Positions 7,676 through 13,129 of a stretch of 13,129 bases of DNA are shown here, one piece after another. Position 1 is the stretch's first letter. The number at the start of each line of letters is the position of its first letter. The notes below the pieces were generated by a model. That model saw only the letters and a program-made list of their open reading frames with translations, was not told the DNA's origin and did no database searches. Made by a program: the position numbers and the translations under genes. Source of the DNA: Pelomonas sp036404855 (lineage in GTDB: Bacteria; Pseudomonadota; Gammaproteobacteria; Burkholderiales; Burkholderiaceae_C); assembly GCF_036404855.1 (NCBI RefSeq), contig NZ_DASWYS010000074.1:1-13129 (forward strand). Reading direction: 5' to 3'.

Positions 7676-7720
7676 CAGCAGCCCGCTCCCATGACCCGTT
7701 TTCTTGGGAGCGGGCTACTG
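7676..7720 (-). terminator. Strong inverted repeat at the end of the barstar gene
   Basis: Arms 7676-7690 and 7706-7720 pair over 15 positions with one mismatch (core AGCCCGCTCCC with GGGAGCGGGCT), around a 15-nt loop. It includes the barstar stop codon (7715-7717). On the minus strand there is no T run after it, so it may be a Rho-assisted terminator or a 3' stabilising hairpin rather than a classical intrinsic terminator. Confidence 0.55.
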
Positions 7721-8110
7721 AAAAGAATAGAAACACCGGAAGGCGATCTTCCTGTCGGCCCAGTAGTCGGCCGTGTCGCGGAAGACATCGAGCAGTTGCT
7801 CGCGGGCCTCTCGGTCGAAACGCACGTTGTCAGGCAGCTGTTCCAGCACGACGACAAAGCCGGGCTGGGAACCGGCCTTGTGGACGAGGTCGGTCATGCA
7901 GTCATGCAGGGCGTCCAGGTTCTTGCCGAAATGCGCCGGGAACAGAAAGGCCTGCGCAATGCCATCGAGCACGTCCTGCTTGGACTGCGCCTCCGACAGG
8001 TTGGCATACAGGAAATGCTGGCCCGCCTCTTGAGCGGCCTGCATCAAGTCCTCGACTCGGTAGGCCCGTATGGCCTGCACGATATTGGGACGGACGGTCT
8101 GCAAAAGCAT
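7715..8110 (-). CDS. Barstar-family ribonuclease inhibitor
   Basis: Cytoplasmic inhibitor expected to bind and block the ribonuclease encoded just upstream. The product is 131 aa from the ATG at 8110; barstar itself is about 90 aa, and the extra length is an N-terminal stretch of about 30 residues. The hallmark segment FPAHFGKNLDALHDCMTDL (57-75) aligns with barstar. The acidic residues that plug the barnase active site are all present: D66, D70 and E104 correspond to barstar D35, D39 and E76. Aromatic contacts Y29 and W38 are replaced by H60 and H69. There is no signal peptide, as expected for an immunity protein. A near-perfect ribosome binding site favours ATG 8110 over the GTG at 8116 (only 3 nt away). 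It starts 49 bp after the ribonuclease stop and is surely co-transcribed. Confidence 0.92.
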   Translation of the reverse strand: MLLQTVRPNIVQAIRAYRVEDLMQAAQEAGQHFLYANLSEAQSKQDVLDGIAQAFLFPAHFGKNLDALHDCMTDLVHKAGSQPGFVVVLEQLPDNVRFDREAREQLLDVFRDTADYWADRKIAFRCFYSFQ

Positions 8111-8119
8111 GGTCACGTT

Positions 8120-8127
8120 CCTCCTTT
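8120..8127 (-). promoter_or_regulatory. Strong Shine-Dalgarno of the inhibitor gene
   Basis: AAAGGAGG on the minus strand, 9 nt before the ATG at 8110. It decides the start codon (the GTG at 8116 would be only 3 nt away). It contrasts with the GTG start and weak AGGGT of the ribonuclease gene, consistent with more inhibitor than enzyme being made from one mRNA. Confidence 0.75.
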
Positions 8128-8159
8128 CAAGTCACAAAACTGCTTCGATCCCTCGACTC

Positions 8160-8594
8160 TCACCGGGCCGCCCCATCGCGGATGCGCTTGAAGCTGGCAT
8201 AGTGATCGTCGGTGTAGTAACAGGCCTCTGGCTTCGTCGGCGGCGTGCCGCCGCAGACGATGCGGCGGGCGCCACGCGTGCGTGCGCCAGGGGTCTTGAC
8301 CGTGTATTCGCGGTAGAAGCCGCGAGCCTTGCGGGGCAGCAGGCGCTCGCGATTGCCGAACACCACGCCGTCCTTGGCATAGAGAAACGGGCCGCCAGCG
8401 AGAATCAGCCGGTGCGTTTCCTGAGCCTGGCCGGGCAGCTCGCTCAGCTGGACTTCAGCCAGAGCGGGCATTGCGGTGGAGATCCCATTGCTGGGCGCTT
8501 CCTTGGCTTGCGCGCCGCCGGCCAGGCCGGTGAGCAGCAGGGCGGAGAGTGCCGCCGAGGCGCCAAAGCGCGCCAGCCACGAGAGCAAAAACAC
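8160..8594 (-). CDS. Secreted guanyl-preferring ribonuclease, barnase (N1/T1) family
   Basis: A 144-aa precursor of an extracellular or periplasmic RNase. The GTG start at 8594 opens a signal peptide with a hydrophobic core (residues 12-25) and cleavage at AQA|K (28-31). The mature ~114-residue domain is barnase-sized. Catalytic positions align with barnase: E96 (in REYTV) with E73, R107 with R83, R111 (in RRIV) with R87, and H131 (in DDHYASF) with H102. The C terminus SFKRIR also matches barnase (TFTKIR). Two cysteines (C114, C125) lie 11 residues apart and could form a disulfide after export. Guanine preference is inferred from the family. The next gene encodes its inhibitor. The only ribosome-binding signal is a weak AGGGT 8 nt upstream of the GTG. 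A terminator-like hairpin lies in the leader between the inferred promoter and this gene. Confidence 0.92.
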   Translation of the reverse strand: MFLLSWLARFGASAALSALLLTGLAGGAQAKEAPSNGISTAMPALAEVQLSELPGQAQETHRLILAGGPFLYAKDGVVFGNRERLLPRKARGFYREYTVKTPGARTRGARRIVCGGTPPTKPEACYYTDDHYASFKRIRDGAAR

Positions 8595-8638
8595 GGGTTT
8601 ACCCTGAACGAAAAGCCGTAATGGTACCGAAGGGGCCC

Positions 8639-8682
8639 AAAAAGCTCAAGCCGGACCCCGCTGTCGAAGTCCGGAACTGAGC
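8639..8682 (-). terminator. Terminator-like hairpin in the leader of the ribonuclease gene (possible attenuator)
   Basis: On the minus strand GCTCA-gtt-CCGGAC (8682-8669), a 12-nt loop, then GTCCGG-ct-TGAGC (8656-8644) form an 11-bp stem with a small internal loop, followed directly by TTTTT (8643-8639). This is the standard form of an intrinsic terminator. It lies 44 bp before the ribonuclease start codon and downstream of the -10-like box at 8722-8727. It may end maeB read-through, control entry into the ribonuclease gene, or both. Confidence 0.7.
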
Positions 8683-8704
8683 AATGTGAGTGAACGCCCA
8701 CATT
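8683..8704 (-). repeat. Second leader stem-loop, abutting the terminator-like hairpin
   Basis: AATGTG and CACATT (minus strand; plus-strand arms 8683-8688 and 8699-8704) form a perfect 6-bp stem around a 10-nt loop. It ends exactly where the terminator-like stem begins, so the leader would be two consecutive hairpins. Confidence 0.45.
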
Positions 8705-8721
8705 TCCACAAAGGGTTGTTT

Positions 8722-8727
8722 TTTATA
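8722..8727 (-). promoter_or_regulatory. Putative -10 box (TATAAA) for the ribonuclease-inhibitor operon
   Basis: TATAAA on the minus strand (5/6 match to TATAAT) in the only AT-rich patch between maeB and the ribonuclease gene. No -35 consensus stands 16-18 bp upstream; that place is taken by the direct repeats at 8731-8750, as in activator-dependent promoters. A good TTGACA (minus strand, 8772-8777) is 44 bp from this box, too far to pair with it. The start of transcription would be near 8715, giving a leader of about 120 nt. Confidence 0.5.
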
Positions 8728-8730
8728 GTG

Positions 8731-8750
8731 TCATGACGGCTTCATGACGC
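8731..8750 (-). promoter_or_regulatory. Direct repeats with 11-bp period, PhoB-box-like
   Basis: TCATGACG occurs at 8731-8738 and 8742-8749. Read on the minus strand the site is GCGTCAT-GAAG-CCGTCAT, matching the two 7-mers of a PhoB box (CTGTCAT-N4-CTGTCAT) at 5/7 and 6/7. An 11-bp period is typical of sites for OmpR/PhoB-type response regulators. The spacing to the -10 (5 bp) is shorter than the roughly 10 bp of the E. coli phoA promoter. Confidence 0.4.
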
Positions 8751-8769
8751 AGTTTTCGATGTGAAAACT
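8751..8769. repeat. Operator-like 7-bp dyad upstream of the ribonuclease promoter
   Basis: AGTTTTC (8751-8757), spacer GATGT, GAAAACT (8763-8769): a perfect 19-bp dyad with AT-rich arms in a GC-rich genome, next to the direct repeats at 8731-8750. It has the form of a binding site for a dimeric regulator, but I cannot name one. Confidence 0.45.
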
Positions 8770-8779
8770 TCTGTCAATT

Positions 8780-8811
8780 GGGGAAGCCAGGGCGCCCCGG
8801 CCCTGTTCCCC
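8780..8811 (-). terminator. Hairpin after maeB
   Basis: GGGGAA-gc-CAGGGC (8780-8793), a 6-nt loop (GCCCCG), GCCCTG-TTCCCC (8800-8811): a 12-bp stem with a 2-nt bulge, starting 19 nt after the maeB stop on the minus strand. There is no T tract after it, so termination here would be weak or Rho-assisted; the T-tailed hairpin at 8639-8682 may be the backup. Confidence 0.5.
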
Positions 8812-8830
8812 CATGGAACCACGCGGGCCC

Positions 8831-11128
8831 TCAGGCGCGGGCGGCGTTGGCGTCGGCGACGGTCAAGGCCGTCATGTTGACGATGCGCCGCACGGTCGCG
8901 GACGGCGTCAGCACATGCACCGGCTTGGCGGCGCCGAGCAGCACCGGACCGATGGCGATGCCACCGCCGGCCGCCGTCTTCAGCAGGTTGTAGGAAATGT
9001 TGGCGGCGTCGATGTTGGGCAGCACCAGCAGGTTGGCCTCCCCACTCAGCGGGCTGTGCGGCATGATCTGACGGCGGTACGCGGCGTCCAGCGCAGTGTC
9101 GCCGTGCATCTCGCCATCGACCTCGAGCCATGGTGCCAGTTGCTGGATCAGTCCCAGCGTATCGCGCATCTTCACGGCCGAAGGCTTGTCGCTGGTGCCG
9201 AAATTGCTGTGCGACAGCAGCGCTGCCTTGGGCACCAGGCCGAAGCGGCACATCTCCTGAGCCGCCATGATGGTGATCTCGGCCAGTTGCTCGGCGCTGG
9301 GGTCGTAGTTGACGTGGGTGTCGACCAGCATGACCTGGCGGCCCGGCAAGATCAGCCCGTTCATGCAGGCATAGGTCTTCACGCCAGCGCGTCGACCGAT
9401 GACCTGGTCGATGTAGTGCAGGTGCGTGGCGGTCGTGCCCCAGGTGCCGCACAGCATGCCATCCACCTCACCCTTGTGAAGCAGCATGGAGCTGATCAGC
9501 GTCAGACGTCGGCGCATCTCGATCTTGGCGAGCTGCTGCGTCACGCCCTTGCGCTCGGTCATGCGCAGATAGGTCTGCCAGTAGTCGCGGTAGCGCTCGT
9601 CGTGCTCGACGTTCACGACGTCGTAGTCGCGGCCCTGCTGCAGGCGCAGGCCGAAGCGCTCGCAGCGCTCGGCGATGACGGCGGGACGGCCCACCAGCGT
9701 CGGGCGGGCGAGGCCCTCGTCAACAACCACCTGGGCCGCGCGCAGCACCCGCTCTTCCTCACCCTCGGCATAGGCAACGCGCTTGTTGGGCGCACGCTTG
9801 GCCGCAGTGAAGATGGGCTTCATCGTGTTGCCCGAGGCGTAGACGAAGCTCTGCAGCTTCTCCCGGTAGGCATCCCAGTCGGCAATGGGCCGGGCTGCAA
9901 CGCCGGAATCCATGGCCGCCTGGGCCACGGCCGGTGCGATGCGCATCATCAGCCGCGGGTCGAAAGGCTTGGGGATCAGATATTCGGGGCCGAAGCTCAG
10001 TGTGGCGCCGGCATAGGCCGCGGCGACCACCTCGCTCTGCTCGGCCTGCGCCAACTCGGCGATGGCCCGCACGGCCGCAATCTCCATCTCGACGTTGATG
10101 GTCGTCGCTCCCGAATCCAGCGCGCCGCGGAAGATGTAGGGGAAGCACAGGACATTGTTGACCTGGTTGGGATAATCCGTGCGGCCCGTGGCCATGATGG
10201 CGTCGTCGCGCACGGCCTTGACCTCCTCGGGCAGGATCTCCGGCGTCGGGTTGGCCAGCGCGAAAATCAGCGGCTTGGCGGCCATGGTCGCGACCATGTC
10301 GGCCTTCAGCACGCCACCGGCCGACAGGCCCAGGAAGACGTCGGCTCCCTGGATGACCTCGCGCAGCGAGCGTGCGTCGGTCTTCTGTGCGAACTCGGCC
10401 TTGTCCGGGTCCATCAGCTCTGTGCGCCCCTCGTAGACGACGCCAGCCAGGTCGGTGACGAAGATGTTCTGGCGCGGCAGTCCGAGCTTGACGAGCAGGT
10501 TAAGGCAGGCCAGCGCCGCAGCGCCGGCGCCCGAGGTGACCAGCTTGACGTCCTTGACGTCCTTGCCGACGACCTTCAGGCCGTTCAGGAAGGCCGCGCC
10601 GACGACGATGGCAGTGCCGTGCTGGTCGTCGTGGAAGACCGGGATCTTCATGCGCTCGCGCAGCTTGCGCTCGACGTAGAAGCAGTCCGGCGCCTTGATG
10701 TCCTCGAGGTTGATGCCGCCGAACGTCGGCTCCAGCGCCGCGATGCAGTCCACCAGCTTGTCGAGGTCGCGCTCGTTGACCTCCAGGTCGAAGACGTCAA
10801 TGCCGGCGAACTTCTTGAACAGCACGCCCTTGCCTTCCATGACGGGCTTGGACGCGAGGGGTCCGATGTCACCCAGGCCCAGCACCGCGGTGCCGTTGGT
10901 GACGACGGCCACGAGATTGCCGCGCGAGGTGTAGCGGAAGGCGTTGGCCGGGTCGGCCACGATCTCCTCGCAGGCCGCCGCCACGCCGGGCGAGTAAGCC
11001 AGTGCCAGGTCACGCTGGTTGACCAGGGACTTGGTCGCCGCGATGGCGATCTTGCCGGGGGTCGGGAACTCGTGATATTCGAGAGCGGCCTGACGGAGTT
11101 GGGCGCGTTTTTCTTCTGAGCTGGGCAT
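8831..11128 (-). CDS. maeB: NADP-dependent malic enzyme with phosphotransacetylase-like C-terminal domain
   Basis: Oxidative decarboxylation of malate to pyruvate with NADPH formation. The product is 765 aa (E. coli MaeB 759) from the ATG at 11128; an in-frame start at 11221 exists but would overlap the divergent thiL start, and the N terminus from 11128 fits the family. The malic domain carries LALAYSPGVA (41-50), VMEGKG (K100), FGGINLEDI (136-144) and FHDDQHGTA (165-173), with the metal-binding acidic residues. The nucleotide-binding fold has TSGAGAAALACLNLL (198-212). Residues from about 430 to the end form a phosphotransacetylase-like domain, which in MaeB is regulatory rather than catalytic. 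No Shine-Dalgarno sequence is visible before the ATG. NADP rather than NAD preference is inferred from the family. It is divergent from thiL and upstream of the ribonuclease operon on the same strand. Confidence 0.95.
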   Translation of the reverse strand: MPSSEEKRAQLRQAALEYHEFPTPGKIAIAATKSLVNQRDLALAYSPGVAAACEEIVADPANAFRYTSRGNLVAVVTNGTAVLGLGDIGPLASKPVMEGKGVLFKKFAGIDVFDLEVNERDLDKLVDCIAALEPTFGGINLEDIKAPDCFYVERKLRERMKIPVFHDDQHGTAIVVGAAFLNGLKVVGKDVKDVKLVTSGAGAAALACLNLLVKLGLPRQNIFVTDLAGVVYEGRTELMDPDKAEFAQKTDARSLREVIQGADVFLGLSAGGVLKADMVATMAAKPLIFALANPTPEILPEEVKAVRDDAIMATGRTDYPNQVNNVLCFPYIFRGALDSGATTINVEMEIAAVRAIAELAQAEQSEVVAAAYAGATLSFGPEYLIPKPFDPRLMMRIAPAVAQAAMDSGVAARPIADWDAYREKLQSFVYASGNTMKPIFTAAKRAPNKRVAYAEGEEERVLRAAQVVVDEGLARPTLVGRPAVIAERCERFGLRLQQGRDYDVVNVEHDERYRDYWQTYLRMTERKGVTQQLAKIEMRRRLTLISSMLLHKGEVDGMLCGTWGTTATHLHYIDQVIGRRAGVKTYACMNGLILPGRQVMLVDTHVNYDPSAEQLAEITIMAAQEMCRFGLVPKAALLSHSNFGTSDKPSAVKMRDTLGLIQQLAPWLEVDGEMHGDTALDAAYRRQIMPHSPLSGEANLLVLPNIDAANISYNLLKTAAGGGIAIGPVLLGAAKPVHVLTPSATVRRIVNMTALTVADANAARA

Positions 11129-11190
11129 GGCGGGGATCGCAAGGAGGCCGACGGGTTGGGAATCATGCCACTGCAGCCGCCTCGGGTCGG

Positions 11191-11204
11191 TGTGGATCCC
11201 CACA
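11191..11204. repeat. Small dyad in the maeB-thiL divergent intergenic region
   Basis: TGTGG-ATCC-CCACA lies in the 91-bp spacer (11129-11219) between the divergent genes. Just downstream TCTAAT (11208-11213) is a 5/6 match to a -10 box, only 6 bp before the thiL ATG, which would make that transcript leaderless; no -35 is evident. An operator role is possible but weakly supported. Confidence 0.3.
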
Positions 11205-11219
11205 AGGTCTAATCGTGGC

Positions 11220-12158
11220 ATGGGCGAGTTCGATCTGATCCGGCGCTACTTCCAGCGCCTTCCCGGTAGCGGCGTCGAGGTGGGGGTGGGCGACGACTGC
11301 GCCGTCCTCGTACCCACGCCGGGTGCACGCTGGCTGGTTTCCAGCGACATGCTGGTCGAGGGCCGGCATTTCCTGTCAACCGTTGATCCGGCACGGCTGG
11401 GCCACAAGGCGCTCGCCGTCAACCTCAGCGACCTGGCCGCCTGCGGCGCGACGCCACGAGGCTTCACATTGGCCCTCGCACTGCCGCGCGTCGACGAAGC
11501 CTGGCTGACGGAATTCGCGCGCGGCCTCTGGGCCCTGGCCGAGGCCAGCGGCTGCCCGCTGATCGGCGGCGACACGACACAGGGGCCGCTCAACCTCTGC
11601 ATCACCGTCTTCGGCGAGGCCCCGCCTGGCCAGGCGTTGCTGCGCAGCGGTGCGCGGGTGGGCGACGAGGTCTGGGTATCCGGCCGGCTGGGTGATGCGC
11701 GCCTGGCGCTGGAGGTGTTCCGCGGCACGGTGGTGCTGGAAGGCACGGGCTTCGAGCAGGTTCGCGCCTCAATGGAATGCCCGACGCCGCGCGTGGCCCT
11801 GGGCCAGGCCCTGCGCGGCATCGCAACTGCTGCCGTGGACGTTTCCGATGGCCTGCTCGGTGACCTCGGCCACATACTGGCCGCCTCGAGCGTCGGTGCG
11901 CAGCTGGACGTCGACGCGCTGCCACGCAGCGCCGTGCTGGCCGCGCAACCGATGGCGCTGCAACATCAATGCCTGCTGGCCGGAGGGGACGACTACGAGC
12001 TGATCTTCACGGCGCCCCCCGGTGCATCCATGCCCGACGTGGGCGTCGCGCTGACGCGCATCGGCCGCATCGAGGCCGAGCCGGGCCTGCGCGTCATCGA
12101 CGCGCGCGGTGCATCCATCGACCACGGCCTGCGCGGCTACGACCACTTCAAATCATGA
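11220..12158 (+). CDS. thiL: Thiamine-monophosphate kinase ThiL
   Basis: Phosphorylates thiamine monophosphate with ATP to give thiamine diphosphate, the last step of cofactor synthesis. The product is 312 aa, usual for ThiL. The ATG at 11220 gives the typical start MGEFDLIRRYF; an in-frame ATG at 11127 would add an unrelated 31 residues. Motifs in order: GVGDDCA (22-28), SSDMLVEGRHF (41-51), KALAVNLSDLAA (63-74), IGGDTT (115-120), DVSDGL (207-212) and GGDDYEL (255-261), together the metal and nucleotide sites of the PurM-like fold. The stop overlaps the pgpA start (ATGA). The upstream ribosome binding site is poor (AAGG, 12 nt away). Confidence 0.95.
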   Translation: MGEFDLIRRYFQRLPGSGVEVGVGDDCAVLVPTPGARWLVSSDMLVEGRHFLSTVDPARLGHKALAVNLSDLAACGATPRGFTLALALPRVDEAWLTEFARGLWALAEASGCPLIGGDTTQGPLNLCITVFGEAPPGQALLRSGARVGDEVWVSGRLGDARLALEVFRGTVVLEGTGFEQVRASMECPTPRVALGQALRGIATAAVDVSDGLLGDLGHILAASSVGAQLDVDALPRSAVLAAQPMALQHQCLLAGGDDYELIFTAPPGASMPDVGVALTRIGRIEAEPGLRVIDARGASIDHGLRGYDHFKS

Positions 12159-12727
12159 GCACCTCTGCCCCCCCCGAGGAGTGCGGCACGGAGGGTCCGG
12201 CGCCCCGCGCACCCGTTCGCCCCACCCCAGGCTTCATGCTGCGCCATCCGGCGCGCTGGATCGCACTGGGTTTTGGCAGCGGCCTGGCACCGAAGGCGCC
12301 CGGCACTGTCGGCACGCTGTGGTCGTGGCTGGTGTTCGTCGTCATCGCGCCATGGATGAACGACCTGTCCTGGGCGCTGCTGATCGGCGGCGGCACCGTC
12401 ATCGGCTGGTGGGCCTGCACGCGCACGGCGCGCGACTTGAACACGCCTGATCCCGGCGCCATCGTCTGGGACGAGGTGCTGGCCTTCTGGCTCATCCTCT
12501 GGCTGATCGCGCCGGCCGGCTTCATCGGCCAACTTGCCGCCTTCGGCCTGTTCCGCTTTTTCGACGCAGCCAAGCCGGGGCCGGTGGGCTGGGCCGACCG
12601 GCTCTTCAAGGGCGAACGCGGCGCACCGGTCAGCTGGGCGCAGGGCTTCGGCATCCTGTTCGACGACTTCGTCGCTGCCGGCTGTACGCTCGTCGCCATC
12701 GCGCTTTGGCGCTACTTCATGGGGTGA
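12155..12727 (+). CDS. pgpA: Phosphatidylglycerophosphatase A
   Basis: Inner-membrane enzyme that removes the terminal phosphate of phosphatidylglycerophosphate to yield phosphatidylglycerol. The product is 190 aa from the ATG overlapping the thiL stop. Family motifs: GSGLAPKAPGTVGT (41-54), IVWDE (103-107), FRFFDAAKPGP (133-143) and FDDFVAA (169-175). Hydrophobic segments at about 55-67, 73-86, 108-132 and 172-187 fit its multi-pass membrane topology. The first 26 residues are proline-rich and not conserved; their codons include a run of eight C (12168-12175). A later in-frame ATG at 12236 (residue 28) lies just before the conserved part and is an alternative start, but the ATGA overlap favours 12155. 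Confidence 0.93.
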   Translation: MSTSAPPEECGTEGPAPRAPVRPTPGFMLRHPARWIALGFGSGLAPKAPGTVGTLWSWLVFVVIAPWMNDLSWALLIGGGTVIGWWACTRTARDLNTPDPGAIVWDEVLAFWLILWLIAPAGFIGQLAAFGLFRFFDAAKPGPVGWADRLFKGERGAPVSWAQGFGILFDDFVAAGCTLVAIALWRYFMG

Positions 12728-12731
12728 TGCC

Positions 12732-13129
12732 ATGTTCGCCAACGACCTCGAGCTGATCGACCGCATCGCCGTCGCCTTGATGCAGCGGCGCGAACGCATC
12801 GGCACGGCGGAGAGCTGCACCGGCGGCCTCATTGCCGCAGCCTGCACCAGCCTGGCAGGCTCCAGCCAGTGGTTCGAACGCGGCGTCGTCAGCTACAGCA
12901 ACGAGGCCAAGGCCGAACTGCTGGGCGTGCCCAAGGGCCTGATCGCGCTGCATGGCGCCGTCAGCGCCGAGGTGGCCGAGCACATGGCGCGCGGCCTGCT
13001 GGCTCACGCGCCGCTGGACTGGGCGCTGTCGGTCACCGGCATCGCTGGCCCCACGGGCGGCAGCGAGGCCAAGCCGGTCGGCACGGTCTGGCTGGCCCTG
13101 GTGCACGCCGGCCGGCCGGCGCGGGTTTG
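12732..13129 (+). CDS. pncC: Nicotinamide-nucleotide amidohydrolase PncC (CinA C-terminal family), 3' end outside window
   Basis: Deamidates nicotinamide mononucleotide to nicotinic acid mononucleotide in pyridine-nucleotide recycling. 132 residues are visible of an expected ~165. Motifs: AESCTGG (26-32, with the catalytic Ser at 28), GVVSYSN (51-57), VTGIAGPTGG (101-110) and KPVGTVW (114-120). There is no N-terminal molybdopterin-binding domain, so it is the stand-alone PncC type rather than full-length CinA. The ATG at 12732 lies 4 bp after the pgpA stop, with GGGGTGA as ribosome binding site inside the end of pgpA, indicating the same operon. Confidence 0.93.
   Translation, partial: MFANDLELIDRIAVALMQRRERIGTAESCTGGLIAAACTSLAGSSQWFERGVVSYSNEAKAELLGVPKGLIALHGAVSAEVAEHMARGLLAHAPLDWALSVTGIAGPTGGSEAKPVGTVWLALVHAGRPARV

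Noticed and set aside
7555..8202. Plus-strand frames opposite the barstar gene.
   Set aside because: The minus-strand barstar has conserved interface residues and a strong ribosome binding site; the opposite frames have neither.
8772..8777. A perfect TTGACA on the minus strand upstream of the ribonuclease gene as a sigma-70 -35 box.
   Set aside because: No acceptable -10 at 16-18 bp; the TATAAA is 44 bp away. Not used as the -35 in the promoter call.
8813..11119. A 768-codon open frame on the plus strand, antisense to maeB.
   Set aside because: maeB on the other strand has complete family motifs; the antisense product has no recognisable domain, is biased to R/H/D/Q/L/V/A, and is the usual effect of strong wobble G+C keeping an antisense frame open.
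11129..11219. A thiamine pyrophosphate riboswitch upstream of thiL.
   Set aside because: The 91-bp spacer is too short and I do not see the conserved thi-box (CUGAGA-type) element.

Overview
The window is about 13 kb of GC-rich (roughly two-thirds G+C) bacterial chromosome with closely packed genes. Gene content and order (lptD-surA-rsmA, and maeB divergent from thiL-pgpA-pncC) point to a betaproteobacterium of the order Burkholderiales, probably the Rubrivivax/Leptothrix/Roseateles side. That placement is inference from protein style and gene order. I see no tRNA, rRNA, insertion sequence, prophage or CRISPR.

Layout. 1-1326 (+): 3' part of an M20 zinc metallopeptidase, cut by the window edge, followed 9 bp later by a LysR-type regulator (1336-2292, +). 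2279-2830 (-): a 183-aa protein that overlaps the LysR gene tail to tail and resembles only the C-terminal part of an AmgK-type sugar kinase. 2913-6583 (+): the outer-membrane biogenesis pair lptD and surA, overlapping by ATGA. 6584-6725: a gap full of inverted repeats, where many proteobacteria carry pdxA. 6726-7496 (+): rsmA, closed by a strong intrinsic terminator.

7545-8594 (-): a secreted barnase-family ribonuclease and, downstream, its barstar-family inhibitor. The catalytic residues of the enzyme and the acidic interface residues of the inhibitor can all be aligned with barnase and barstar. The ribonuclease gene has an unusually elaborate upstream region (8595-8780): a 7-bp dyad, an 11-bp-period direct repeat resembling a PhoB-type box, a TATAAA -10, and then, inside the inferred leader, two adjacent stem-loops. 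The second is followed by five T residues and looks like an intrinsic terminator placed before the gene. This is the most interesting part of the window.

8831-11128 (-): maeB, a malic enzyme with a phosphotransacetylase-like C-terminal half. 11220-13129 (+): thiL, pgpA and the start of pncC, in an operon with an ATGA overlap and a 4-bp gap.

How the genes work together: lptD and surA build the outer membrane (SurA is the periplasmic chaperone for LptD). RsmA methylates 16S rRNA. The ribonuclease-inhibitor pair would degrade RNA outside the cell while protecting the cytoplasm. The other genes are central metabolism and cofactor or lipid housekeeping.
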